From: an uncultured Erysipelotrichaceae bacterium
Lineage (GTDB): Bacteria; Bacillota_I; Bacilli_A; Erysipelotrichales; Erysipelotrichaceae
Direction: 5' to 3'
Assembly (NCBI GenBank): GCA_947569705.1
Contig: CANOSP010000017.1
Span: forward strand, 1 to 41,384
Length of the DNA: 41,384 nt
Shown here: one piece after another, positions 26,134 through 34,053 of the stretch
Layout of the letters: the number at the start of each line of letters is the position of its first letter
Numbering within the stretch: position 1 is the stretch's first letter
Made by a program: the position numbers and the translations under genes
The notes under the pieces: model-generated
What the model saw: the letters and a program-made list of their open reading frames with translations, nothing else
Told to the model about the DNA's origin: nothing
Database searches by the model: none

Positions 26134-28959
26134 TTAATAGACTGTTAATTTTTCCCGTCGGTAAAAGTAAAGTGTTAAAGAGCCACTTTTTATTTCAAAT
26201 GTTACTCTTGATAAGCCACCTATATAAGACCAAAAGTTTTGTTTACCGCTTTCTTCAATTACTTCTATATCCGGATCCCAACCAAAATGATTAGTGTAAT
26301 AGTAATTTTCACATGTTTCTTTAAATGACACATCATTTGAATAAGCATAGTATCTAATTGTTCCAAAATCATCATTTTGGTTATCAAAAGTTATTGTTTG
26401 CCCGGCTGATAATTCGTAAGCAATTAAAGGCTCTAATCCATTTAAATTATTATAATCAGCATAATTCGTAAGATCTTCACATGGACCCATATCAAAATCT
26501 TCGCTTACAAAAACGGTTAATAGCCCTGAATAAACTTTAATCTCCCAATGCGATCCATTATTAACAGGACTCCAAAATTCTGTTTTTGCCTCCTCTTGCG
26601 CATGATAGACTAGATTACTATCAAAAGCTGCACTATATTCAGTATCTTTATCAAATATTACATAAATATATTTTGATTTTTTGAAATTTAATTCATAAGA
26701 TTCTCCTGGATTAATTGTTAAAACCTTATAATCATACTGTTTATCTAGTCCTATATCTAAATGATCTCTATCAATAGTAAAATCTGATTGATAAGTATTA
26801 GGCGCATAATTTTTAGCATTTACATTAATTTTATGATTCCCTTTCGGAACTTCTAAACTATAATAACCGGCACCATCAGTAATTACCGTTCTATCTGTAT
26901 AACCATCTACAGAAACTTCTGCTTTAGCAATTCCCTCTTTTGTTTTTGAATCATAAATTTTGCCTTTTACAATAACTGAATCAGCATAAGGCTTCAATAA
27001 AATAATACCTAAATCTGTTTCTTTTCCGCCTTTCACTTCTGCTTTTCCTTTATAAGTTTCATAATAATTACTTCTTACAATAACATCATACTTCCCCTTT
27101 TTTATTTTATTAAAACTGAAATACCCGTTTGACCCACTTTTAACAGAATCAACTATTTTTCCTTCTTTACTTAATATGATTTCCGCATATATTAATGGTA
27201 AACTTTCAGTACCATCTTGTTTATGGATAAAACCTTTTAAATCGCCGTATTTCCTTGTACACTCATCGACAAAACCATCCTCTTCAAAATGTCCATAACT
27301 TTTGATTGATGTATTATCTTTATCAGTAAGTTTATCTGTGAATTTTTTATCCCATAAACCAGGTAAAAGAATTGTTGTTATTGATGAATGGTTATAATAA
27401 CCGGCATCTAAACAATATTTATAAGGTGCCAAGGATATTGTATCAACATCTATTTCATAAGTTCTGCCTAATTCAAACTCTGCACTGATCAAACCTAAGT
27501 TTAAAAAATCAATTTTTGGTTCTAATATAAAACCAAGTCCTATATTTGCATTAACATTGGCTTTCTTTAATTCATTATCCAATTCCCATATTCCCTTTAA
27601 CTTACCTTTTTTGTAATCAAAACCTCCGGTAGCATTTATTGTGTATTCTATAGAAACGGAACCCTTAGAATTAAAATATGCGTAAAGATTTCCTTCAGCA
27701 AAAAATCCATTACCAATAGGAGAAACAAACTCTGCTAATTTTATTCTTCTATCGCCAATAAACTCTTTTTCTCCTTTTGCATCAACTTCTAATGATGCAT
27801 CTAAAGTTGTATAGGCTCTCTTAATGTCACATCCGAATAAATCACAAGATACATTCAAATCATAATTAATTTTATCAATACCTAATGATCCGGACACCTC
27901 TAAATCATCAATATTAAATTTGAAATTTTTATGCTTATCTAACTGTATAGAATCAGAACCATTTATACCAAAACGTGCTAAGCTCGGATTATTTTCATTC
28001 GCTGAACCCTCATTAAACACAATACCTTCTGCAGGTGTGATTGTAATATCATCAGTTTCTTCTCCAACATAATTTATTGTTTGGATTACTTCTGAAAATT
28101 TTGGTACACTGTATTGAACATCTATTTTGTCATTACTAGAAATTATTTTTTCTACTTTAATTACAATTCCACTCTCATCATTACTTTTAATGACATATAT
28201 TTTGCCAATTTCAAACTTAAGATCACTATTATAAACGGTTATAATTTGATTAACATCATTATTTTTGAATTCTGAACGATATTCAGTTATACCGTTTTGA
28301 TAAACAACCGGATCATTAGGATTATGATCATTCATTATATTGTATGCTATTTTACTATTAAGATTAACAGATATATTATCATATTTTATCGTATGAGTAA
28401 TATTAATAGTATTCACCGTATTTGCATGTACTGTATCAATTTTGAAAGCTCCTGATACACCACTAACGATTAATAATGTCGGTAATAAAACCTTACCTTT
28501 TTTCTTTTTAAGTATAAAATATGATGCACCTGACCCTAACACTATCAGTATCAACCACATTTGATTTTGTTCTTTATCCGAAGTATTTTTAATTGGATTT
28601 AATTTATCATTTTCATTTAAAATAATTTCTGCCTGTCTCTTTTCAATTTTATTATGTAAATGAATTGTTTCGTTCGGGTTTAAAACTTTATTTTCTAGTT
28701 TATCTATTTCATTTTCAGATAATACAAAACCTTCAGGCAGTGTATTCTCTATATGATTTATATTGATAGGATATTCATTTTTATTAGTGACACTTAATTC
28801 AATCTGTACTTCCTCACCATTTTCATACTCAGATTTATCAGTAAGTAATTCCACAACTATACCGTCTTGATCCTTTTCGGCTGCATATGTTGCAGTAAAG
28901 ACAGGAAAAGCGGTTAAACATAAAAACACAATCATTCCCCATTTTATTAATTTCTTCAT
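26134..28959 (-). CDS. large surface protein with carboxypeptidase-regulatory-like domains
   Basis: A 941-aa exported protein. Residues 1-27 form a signal peptide (cut after TYAA). An Ig-like or DUF11-type section (30-110) follows, then a hydrophobic segment at 134-150, KKKKGK, and a second hydrophobic segment at 157-172 ending in VHAN. Most of the protein then lies outside. Two beta-sandwich carboxypeptidase-regulatory-like domains sit at about 573-655 (SGSNGYFSFNKIKKGKYDV) and 663-745 (TDGAGYYSLEVPKGNHKI). A C-terminal section of about 190 residues is unassigned. No LPxTG end is present. ATG 28959 follows AAGGAGAG. It is divergent from an XRE regulator whose operator covers its promoter. 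Function unknown; adhesion is a guess. Confidence 0.75.
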   Translation of the reverse strand: MKKLIKWGMIVFLCLTAFPVFTATYAAEKDQDGIVVELLTDKSEYENGEEVQIELSVTNKNEYPININHIENTLPEGFVLSENEIDKLENKVLNPNETIHLHNKIEKRQAEIILNENDKLNPIKNTSDKEQNQMWLILIVLGSGASYFILKKKKGKVLLPTLLIVSGVSGAFKIDTVHANTVNTINITHTIKYDNISVNLNSKIAYNIMNDHNPNDPVVYQNGITEYRSEFKNNDVNQIITVYNSDLKFEIGKIYVIKSNDESGIVIKVEKIISSNDKIDVQYSVPKFSEVIQTINYVGEETDDITITPAEGIVFNEGSANENNPSLARFGINGSDSIQLDKHKNFKFNIDDLEVSGSLGIDKINYDLNVSCDLFGCDIKRAYTTLDASLEVDAKGEKEFIGDRRIKLAEFVSPIGNGFFAEGNLYAYFNSKGSVSIEYTINATGGFDYKKGKLKGIWELDNELKKANVNANIGLGFILEPKIDFLNLGLISAEFELGRTYEIDVDTISLAPYKYCLDAGYYNHSSITTILLPGLWDKKFTDKLTDKDNTSIKSYGHFEEDGFVDECTRKYGDLKGFIHKQDGTESLPLIYAEIILSKEGKIVDSVKSGSNGYFSFNKIKKGKYDVIVRSNYYETYKGKAEVKGGKETDLGIILLKPYADSVIVKGKIYDSKTKEGIAKAEVSVDGYTDRTVITDGAGYYSLEVPKGNHKINVNAKNYAPNTYQSDFTIDRDHLDIGLDKQYDYKVLTINPGESYELNFKKSKYIYVIFDKDTEYSAAFDSNLVYHAQEEAKTEFWSPVNNGSHWEIKVYSGLLTVFVSEDFDMGPCEDLTNYADYNNLNGLEPLIAYELSAGQTITFDNQNDDFGTIRYYAYSNDVSFKETCENYYYTNHFGWDPDIEVIEESGKQNFWSYIGGLSRVTFEIKSGSLTLYFYRREKLTVY

Positions 28960-29040
28960 ATTTTCTCTCCTTCGTTTAATTATCCCTGATTTCAATAAAA
29001 TTTATTTTAATACATAAAGTATCAAGTTCGGGATAATTTA

Positions 29041-29069
29041 ATTATAGTACAAATATTTACTAAAATCAA
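29041..29069 (-). promoter_or_regulatory. promoter of the surface protein gene
   Basis: TTGATT (29069-29064), 17 bases, TATAAT (29046-29041) on the minus strand. The spacer contains the left operator palindrome. Confidence 0.65.
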
Positions 29070-29088
29070 TAGTAAACATTTGTACTAT
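29044..29088. promoter_or_regulatory. double-palindrome operator for the XRE regulator
   Basis: AGTACAAATATTTACT (29046-29061) and AGTAAACATTTGTACT (29071-29086) are mirror images of each other, and each is itself a partial AGTA/TACT palindrome, 25 bases centre to centre. They lie between divergent genes and over the surface-gene promoter. Confidence 0.7.
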
Positions 29089-29112
29089 GTTATAGTTTAA
29101 AAAAGTGAAAAA

Positions 29113-29331
29113 ATGAAGCAAAATATACTACTGAAAAGACTGCGAGACTTGCGTGAAGATAATGATCTGACTCAAAGCAATATTGCCGATGTTTTAAAGA
29201 CTTCACAAACAATGTATGCTCGGTATGAGCGAGGCGCTAATGAGCTTCCGATTCATCATCTTATTACATTATGCAAATTTTATCATGTTTCTTCAGACTA
29301 TTTACTTGGTTTAAAAAACAATAAAAAATAA
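29113..29331 (+). CDS. XRE-family transcriptional regulator
   Basis: A 72-aa protein that is almost only a Cro/C1 helix-turn-helix: LRDLREDNDLTQSNIADVLKTS, then YARYERGANELPIHHLITLCKFY and SSDYLLGL. The ribosome binding site is weak (GTGA), so it may be made at low level. Its position next to a double operator over the divergent surface gene suggests that it represses that gene and itself (inference). Confidence 0.85.
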   Translation: MKQNILLKRLRDLREDNDLTQSNIADVLKTSQTMYARYERGANELPIHHLITLCKFYHVSSDYLLGLKNNKK

Positions 29332-29356
29332 AGGATTCCTATTTAGAACCCTTTTC
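29330..29356. terminator. bidirectional terminator after the XRE gene
   Basis: AAAGGaTTC (29330-29338) pairs with GAAcCCTTT (29346-29354) with one mismatch, with T-rich sequence on both strands. On the minus strand it would also end the small RNA/peptide transcript. Confidence 0.6.
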
Positions 29357-29485
29357 TTATATTTTTTACAATGACATTTTAGATCAATTTAATAACTTTT
29401 TATTAATACCCAAACGTATAACGTGTTTATCTAAACAAATCATAATTAGAATCTCTATGCATTTAATGATAAAAGGTTTTTTTAA

Positions 29486-29620
29486 TCAACGGCTCTTTAA
29501 TTTTTCAGACATCAGCCTCATAAGCCACGAAATCATTCTTTGGGAGAACACCAACAGTATAATAGTTGCGAAAACAAGTCCTCTCACTAAGCGCTGTACA
29601 TCTTCATCCAATCCCCTCAC
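29486..29620 (-). CDS. possible 44-aa membrane peptide
   Basis: A GTG frame of 44 codons with a strong single membrane segment (GLVFATIILLVF), an acidic and basic N-terminal helix (LDEDVQRLVR) and a basic tail (MSEKLKSR). Such charge-flanked helices are typical of small membrane proteins and type I toxins, but no family is recognised. The ribosome binding site is poor for the GTG. The best site, GAGGGG, serves an out-of-frame ATG at 29607 that encodes only six codons. It begins ten bases after the closing stem of the structured RNA. Translation is unproven. Confidence 0.4.
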   Translation of the reverse strand: MRGLDEDVQRLVRGLVFATIILLVFSQRMISWLMRLMSEKLKSR

Positions 29621-29629
29621 TCTCTTACA

Positions 29630-29789
29630 GAATGAAAGACACGCTTGCCACGTGCCTTTCCGTAGTTAGTTATCGAAAGGAAATTCGATAATGATGAACA
29701 ATTCCTTGAAAAGAGGAAGAATAACGGAATCATTCATAATTCATAATCAAGTGCCGCTTCATTATGAATCAGAAATAAATCTTATTTCT
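29630..29789 (-). ncRNA. structured RNA/leader upstream of the membrane peptide
   Basis: On the minus strand two hairpins come first: AGAAATAA/TTATTTCT (29789-29771) and ATTCATAAT/ATTATGAAT (29769-29739). A multibranch structure follows, closed by GAATGA/TCATTC (29735-29730 with 29635-29630). Inside are TTCCGT/ACGGAA (29729-29724 with 29663-29658), TTATCGAA/TTCGATAA (29691-29670) and GGCACG/CGTGTC (29656-29651 with 29643-29638). Helices this numerous and nested are unlikely by chance. No known riboswitch is recognised. Of the 590-base gap 29332-29921, 29357-29485 and 29805-29921 show nothing else convincing. Confidence 0.55.
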
Positions 29790-29795
29790 ATAGGC

Positions 29796-29804
29796 ATTAT
29801 ATCA
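29796..29804 (-). promoter_or_regulatory. extended -10 promoter of the structured RNA
   Basis: TGATATAAT on the minus strand, seven bases before the first hairpin. The -35 is weak. Confidence 0.55.
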
Positions 29805-29921
29805 TAAAAACAACCAAAATGTAACCCCTATCATAAATAATATTTTCGTTATATTCACTCATCAAAATCAGTGATTTAAGCTCATCTGTTCTCATAAAGA
29901 ACCAAAAACGTTGTACTATTT

Positions 29922-30725
29922 TTATTTCATTTTAAAAAGTCCATCCTTTTGTAAATATAGATTATCCTCATACAGCATATCAAATAGATCTTGACCTAAG
30001 ACTCTTTCCATCTGAAAATCATCTGCTCGATATACGCGAAAATATGCTTGATTATAATTCTTATGTAATTCCATCCATGAATCAAAGAATAACCGGGCAG
30101 TATCTTTATCCATACTTAAATATTTTTTAGCTAAATAAAACGAAGCTATTGCACTTACACAATCAATATTCTCTTGATTTACTAATACTGAGCGTGCTTT
30201 ACGATCATCTGAACAGAAAATATACAAATTCTCAATTCCTGTTGCTTCTAATAATTGTGCAGTTGTATAAAGCTTAATTTCTCCTAGGTTATTATCCTTT
30301 CCGACACCTTCATCACACTTTTCCAACTGTTTAATAAAATCATTCATATTGCAATCTAACCAAGTGCTTTTATGATAATATATCAATGAAGCGTAATACT
30401 TTTCAAAATAACCGTAAGAAAACGTATCACAGCTTATTTTAAGCATATTTAGATACAAACCGTATGCCGCAGATCCGAAATAATCAAACAAAAGTCGGAG
30501 AAATGCACGATCTGTATAAACGGTAATCTTTTCATTATTTTCCACCCAATCAGATACTGATACATTATAGCTTTTAAGTTCAACCACTGTTTGATAATGA
30601 CAAACAAAATGAAATTTTTCAATGCTTACGATTCTTTTTATAAGCATATCCGACTCATTTATTTTTGTATCATACAGCTTAGAAATAAAATCAGTATCTA
30701 ATAAAGCACATCCTCTATCTCCCAT
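29922..30725 (-). CDS. PIN-domain-like putative ribonuclease
   Basis: A 267-aa protein with acidic residues spaced as in PIN nucleases: D10 and D12 in LLDTDFISK, E49 in VVELKS, E149 in LGEIKLYTTAQLL, and D173/D174 in FCSDDRKAR. About 85 further residues follow the PIN part; they are not recognised. PIN toxins cleave tRNA, rRNA or mRNA. It is the third gene of an operon with an XRE protein and an ImmA/IrrE peptidase, six bases after the latter. The assignment rests on the motif pattern, not on a database match. Confidence 0.65.
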   Translation of the reverse strand: MGDRGCALLDTDFISKLYDTKINESDMLIKRIVSIEKFHFVCHYQTVVELKSYNVSVSDWVENNEKITVYTDRAFLRLLFDYFGSAAYGLYLNMLKISCDTFSYGYFEKYYASLIYYHKSTWLDCNMNDFIKQLEKCDEGVGKDNNLGEIKLYTTAQLLEATGIENLYIFCSDDRKARSVLVNQENIDCVSAIASFYLAKKYLSMDKDTARLFFDSWMELHKNYNQAYFRVYRADDFQMERVLGQDLFDMLYEDNLYLQKDGLFKMK

Positions 30726-30731
30726 ATCATC

Positions 30732-31553
30732 CTACTTTCTTAAAAGATACGCTATCATATCTTCAAGCTGTTTTTCATCCTCAAGGATGCGAGATTCAGA
30801 TAAAAGTCCCGCTTCCTTATTTTGCTTTACCCGGTTTGGTAAAACACCCATATCAATTTCATTTAAAGTTCGTTTCTGCCATCGCTCCGCAATATTTCTC
30901 ATCTGCATAGAAGACCTTAATCTCTCCGGTGTTCCCTCTTCTGCCAATTGATTTACAGTTTTTTCACTGATTATATTTTCTTCAAAAAGACGAAGCAGTA
31001 TTACTTTATACGGTACCGCAAAAATATCCATTAAACGAACAACTGAATCCAAGTTCATTTGTTTGCGATCAATATCATATATTTCAATTTGTTCATATAA
31101 TAAGGATGCCGGTACAAGAAGCAAACCGGCAAAAGCATTCGCTTCAATATCTTCTCTGTTTACGGCTTGTTCATCCATACATTCCGCTGTTAAAAAAGAA
31201 CCGCTGTGAGATAGCATATCATCTTGATCAGAGATATAACACCAAATATGATACAGTTCATGTGCTGCCGCAAATATTTGTTTAGAAATAGGTAGTGCAG
31301 AATTGATAACAGTGAAAAGTTGCCCCTCACGAATACAGGTAAATGCACAAAAATCATCGTCTTGAATCGGCAGCTTAAAAATTTCTAAGTGATGATTATT
31401 TTTTGTCGCATAGTTTTTTAAAATATTATAAATATCATCTTGAATAATATTACTGCCGTTATAAGATATATTGAATTCTTTAACACATCTTTGAAGTTCT
31501 TGAAATCGTGCCGCATTTCGCTTAAACAAGCTGTTTTCTATCACCTTATTCAT
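30732..31553 (-). CDS. ImmA/IrrE-family metallopeptidase
   Basis: A 273-aa protein with the zinc motif HELYH (H98, E99, H102) and the downstream EANAFAGLLLVP, whose Glu is the third ligand in the family. ImmA and IrrE cleave a partner XRE repressor on a signal. Here the partner is encoded directly upstream: its stop overlaps this start as TAATG, which implies coupled translation. A helical C-terminal part of about 100 residues follows the peptidase domain. Confidence 0.85.
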   Translation of the reverse strand: MNKVIENSLFKRNAARFQELQRCVKEFNISYNGSNIIQDDIYNILKNYATKNNHHLEIFKLPIQDDDFCAFTCIREGQLFTVINSALPISKQIFAAAHELYHIWCYISDQDDMLSHSGSFLTAECMDEQAVNREDIEANAFAGLLLVPASLLYEQIEIYDIDRKQMNLDSVVRLMDIFAVPYKVILLRLFEENIISEKTVNQLAEEGTPERLRSSMQMRNIAERWQKRTLNEIDMGVLPNRVKQNKEAGLLSESRILEDEKQLEDMIAYLLRK

Positions 31554-31930
31554 TATAAATTGCTCCGTTTCTTCATACCGATAACACCGCTTTTATAAAT
31601 ACGTGCATGAAACAAATACATATCGATTAATCGATCTGCAATTTCAATTCCCTTTTTTGCTTCAGCTGAATTCACATCGCCCATAAATGCCCGAACAACA
31701 TTTTCTTCAACAGGATGTTGAGGTATTTCCACCAGACTGTCCATAGACACATTACAAAAAATCGCAATTCTTTTCAAATCCACTGCATTTACCGTACGAG
31801 AACCTAAAAGCATATTGCTGACAACCTGCTTTGAGTATCCCAGTGCATTCGCAAGTTCATATTGCTTCTTACCGGATTTTTTAAGTGCAAGACTGATATT
31901 CTTCGCAATAATCGCTTTCATATCGATCAT
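31553..31930 (-). CDS. XRE-family repressor, partner of the ImmA/IrrE peptidase
   Basis: The 125-aa protein has an N-terminal helix-turn-helix (KKSGKKQYELANALGYSKQVVSNMLLGSRTV), then a linker and an amphipathic C-terminal part that could contact the peptidase. ATG 31930 follows AAGGAGGTATTTGT; the longer frame reads through that site. It is first in the XRE-ImmA-PIN operon and lies beside a strong promoter, as expected for an autorepressor. Confidence 0.85.
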   Translation of the reverse strand: MIDMKAIIAKNISLALKKSGKKQYELANALGYSKQVVSNMLLGSRTVNAVDLKRIAIFCNVSMDSLVEIPQHPVEENVVRAFMGDVNSAEAKKGIEIADRLIDMYLFHARIYKSGVIGMKKRSNL

Positions 31931-31954
31931 ACAAATACCTCCTTTTTCATTTAT

Positions 31955-31984
31955 ATTATACACGGCTTATCGTTCTCCAGTCAA
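31955..31984 (-). promoter_or_regulatory. promoter of the XRE-ImmA-PIN operon
   Basis: TTGACT (31984-31979), 18 bases, TATAAT (31960-31955). The short leader leaves room for operator overlap. Confidence 0.75.
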
Positions 31985-32000
31985 TAAATTATTTACTTAA

Positions 32001-32330
32001 ATATGAACTGATTGATATAAATCAAGATATAATGTACAAAATAAGACTTAGTCGCTTACATAAAATAAGTTGTAGACTGCATAAATTATAATAGAAAGAA
32101 ACATGAAAACGCCAGAATAGGAAACCTTGTTCTTAATAACTAAAAGTATGCACCTGCTGTATATGCTAAGAACTTCCAAGTCAGATAAACTATAATCATA
32201 AACAAGTAGGACAGGATATTGCGAACTTCCGAAAACACTTATAACAATTATCTTGCAAATCCATCTATAAAAATGATAAAAATAAATTTTATGTATTGAA
32301 ATCTATTCAGCAATCTCTTGATTAATATCT
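32001..32330. other. intergenic stretch without a clear gene
   Basis: AT-rich sequence between two accessory operons. A minus-strand frame from about 32308 to the TAA at 32048 has no stop for about 86 codons and encodes a hydrophobic stretch. It lacks a start codon and ribosome binding site near its beginning, so it may be a gene remnant or chance. No terminator is obvious. Confidence 0.3.
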
Positions 32331-32651
32331 TTATTTTAATTTCAAACAATGGGACTTTATCCTATCTAAAAATTTGGTTTCCCTCTCTTCTTCAACACTT
32401 AAAGATGTTATATCAACAAACATACCGAATTCCTTTTCTAATTCATTTGTAAATAGTATTAAATCATTGCCCAATTTATTTGAATATTCTGTGTAGATGA
32501 TTAATATATCAATGTCATTATTAATTATTTTTAGCTCTAATGCAGAACCGAATAAGAATACATGCTTGAAAGAATCAAACTGCGATATATGTTTTCTTAC
32601 CCGTTTGATAATATCATTATTCAACTTACTTAATTCCGTTAATATATTCAT
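32331..32651 (-). CDS. MNT-type nucleotidyltransferase-domain protein
   Basis: A 106-aa minimal nucleotidyltransferase: FLFGSALELKIINNDIDILIIY contains GS and the DxD metal pair, and a third Asp falls in FGMFVDITSLS. Such proteins modify partners by AMP transfer in MNT-HEPN toxin-antitoxin modules. No HEPN gene is present; the partner is the HNH gene upstream, which it overlaps by 26 bases. ATG 32651 follows GGGTGAT. Confidence 0.8.
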   Translation of the reverse strand: MNILTELSKLNNDIIKRVRKHISQFDSFKHVFLFGSALELKIINNDIDILIIYTEYSNKLGNDLILFTNELEKEFGMFVDITSLSVEEERETKFLDRIKSHCLKLK

Positions 32652-33771
32652 AAAAATCACCCATAGTTAACAGCTGAACATTCATCTGTTTTGCCAACAT
32701 ATATGCTTGGCTGGAAATGCAGCCTTCTCCGTTCCAGTTATGTAAGTTGACAACAATGCTGTTTTTCTCTGGAGCGAGATGCATTAATTCAGATTTGCTC
32801 AAGCAATATTCATAAACAAAAATCAGCTTTCTGTTTTGTATAGTAATTACTCTTAAATTGCTATCAGACAAAAAATTAAAACTAACATTCCTTGAACGGA
32901 TATACTTCAAAGCATAATTTAAACTTTTCAAGCGCACTTTTGCCCCCATAAAGCAGCCATAATCAAAATACAACTGTCTCAATCTGGGGGTATCATCTAA
33001 GAAAACTCGAACTGATTTCCCTTCCTCATTCATTTGAATATACGGACGATCAACGCCAATAACTATGGCTTTATATTTACCTTGTACCTTTAGACTTTCA
33101 ATTAAAAGTTCCAACGACTCAGTGGAAGGGAGAAGGAAATCTTTGACAGGAGTAATTCCAAACATTGAATTTATTTCTGATGGAAAAAGAATTTCCCTGT
33201 TTTTCTCTTTTTCTGTACGAGTTGCTTCGAATTCGTCAACATGCGCTATAAAAGATTGAACATACGCCAAATTTGAGTAAGATTTATCTCGATGTCGTTG
33301 AATTAAATCAACATTTGTTAAAAATAGCTCCTTTAGTTTTCTGTTATTCACCAATACCTTACTTTCAAATTTATCCCACAAGGATCGGTTGTCACTCAAA
33401 TAGTATCTTTCATAAATAATTTTGTTTTCCTGAAGCAGAGGGACAACTTCCTTTTTTAACTCCTCAAATGATTCAAACTTTTTTCCGAAAAATCTTTCTA
33501 GTTCCTTCCTTCTGGTCTCTTTCCATCCCAAAACTTCTTCTGATGGAAAAGCATGGTTTTTATCAAACTTTGTATGACAATTTGGGCAAAGCAAAATTAA
33601 GTTATCAAATGAATTGTCAGCTGTTTCACAATAAGGATCAATATGAGCTTTTTCCATTATATCGCCATTTTTACAAAATAACTCTCGCTGACAACTTGGA
33701 TTCATACACCGTCCCATTGATTCCGCATATAATTTTCTTTTAACAGCTTCGTCTATGTATCTACTAACCAT
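32626..33771 (-). CDS. HNH endonuclease-domain protein
   Basis: A 381-aa protein. An HNH nuclease domain lies at about residues 20-75: C..C in RCMNPSCQRE, KAHIDPYC, then FDNLILLCPNCHTKFDKNH. The central part is helical (80-190). The C-terminal half (about 230-381) has alternating strands and helices (KAIVIGVDRPYIQM, IVVNLHNWNGEGCISS) and is not recognised. ATG 33771 follows AAGGAG. With the overlapping nucleotidyltransferase gene it forms a two-gene unit, a plausible defence or addiction module (inference). Confidence 0.75.
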   Translation of the reverse strand: MVSRYIDEAVKRKLYAESMGRCMNPSCQRELFCKNGDIMEKAHIDPYCETADNSFDNLILLCPNCHTKFDKNHAFPSEEVLGWKETRRKELERFFGKKFESFEELKKEVVPLLQENKIIYERYYLSDNRSLWDKFESKVLVNNRKLKELFLTNVDLIQRHRDKSYSNLAYVQSFIAHVDEFEATRTEKEKNREILFPSEINSMFGITPVKDFLLPSTESLELLIESLKVQGKYKAIVIGVDRPYIQMNEEGKSVRVFLDDTPRLRQLYFDYGCFMGAKVRLKSLNYALKYIRSRNVSFNFLSDSNLRVITIQNRKLIFVYEYCLSKSELMHLAPEKNSIVVNLHNWNGEGCISSQAYMLAKQMNVQLLTMGDFYEYINGIK

Positions 33772-33852
33772 TTTATATTCTCCTTCAGTATAGATTCCCA
33801 AATAAAAAGCAATTAGAGTTAATAACAGATAAGCCAAAAAAATATCATAAAT

Positions 33853-33861
33853 ATTATAACA
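33853..33861 (-). promoter_or_regulatory. extended -10 promoter of the HNH operon
   Basis: TGTTATAAT on the minus strand, about 80 bases upstream of the HNH start. Confidence 0.5.
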
Positions 33862-33983
33862 TGGAATGGTAATTTTTTCTATTATTTATGTAGTCGAAAA
33901 GTATTGTCACTCAGCCTCTTTTTATTTGATTACTCCTACATATTCATCATAGCCAACCGTCTTTATAAATTTACTAAATTAGC

Positions 33984-34016
33984 AAAAGGGACACTCCCTT
34001 ATGTGAAGTATCCCTT
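33984..34016 (-). terminator. intrinsic terminator of nfnAB
   Basis: AAGGGATACT (34016-34007) pairs with AGTGTCCCTT (33995-33986) and is followed by TTT on the minus strand. Confidence 0.65.
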
Positions 34017-34053
34017 CTCATGCCTTCTTTTTCTTTCAATCATCAAATCTTAA

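Noticed and set aside
29457-29669. A 70-codon plus-strand reading frame in the gap after the XRE gene
   Set aside because: It runs antisense to the structured RNA and membrane-peptide frame, lacks a ribosome binding site and has no protein-like character; the minus-strand features explain the sequence better.
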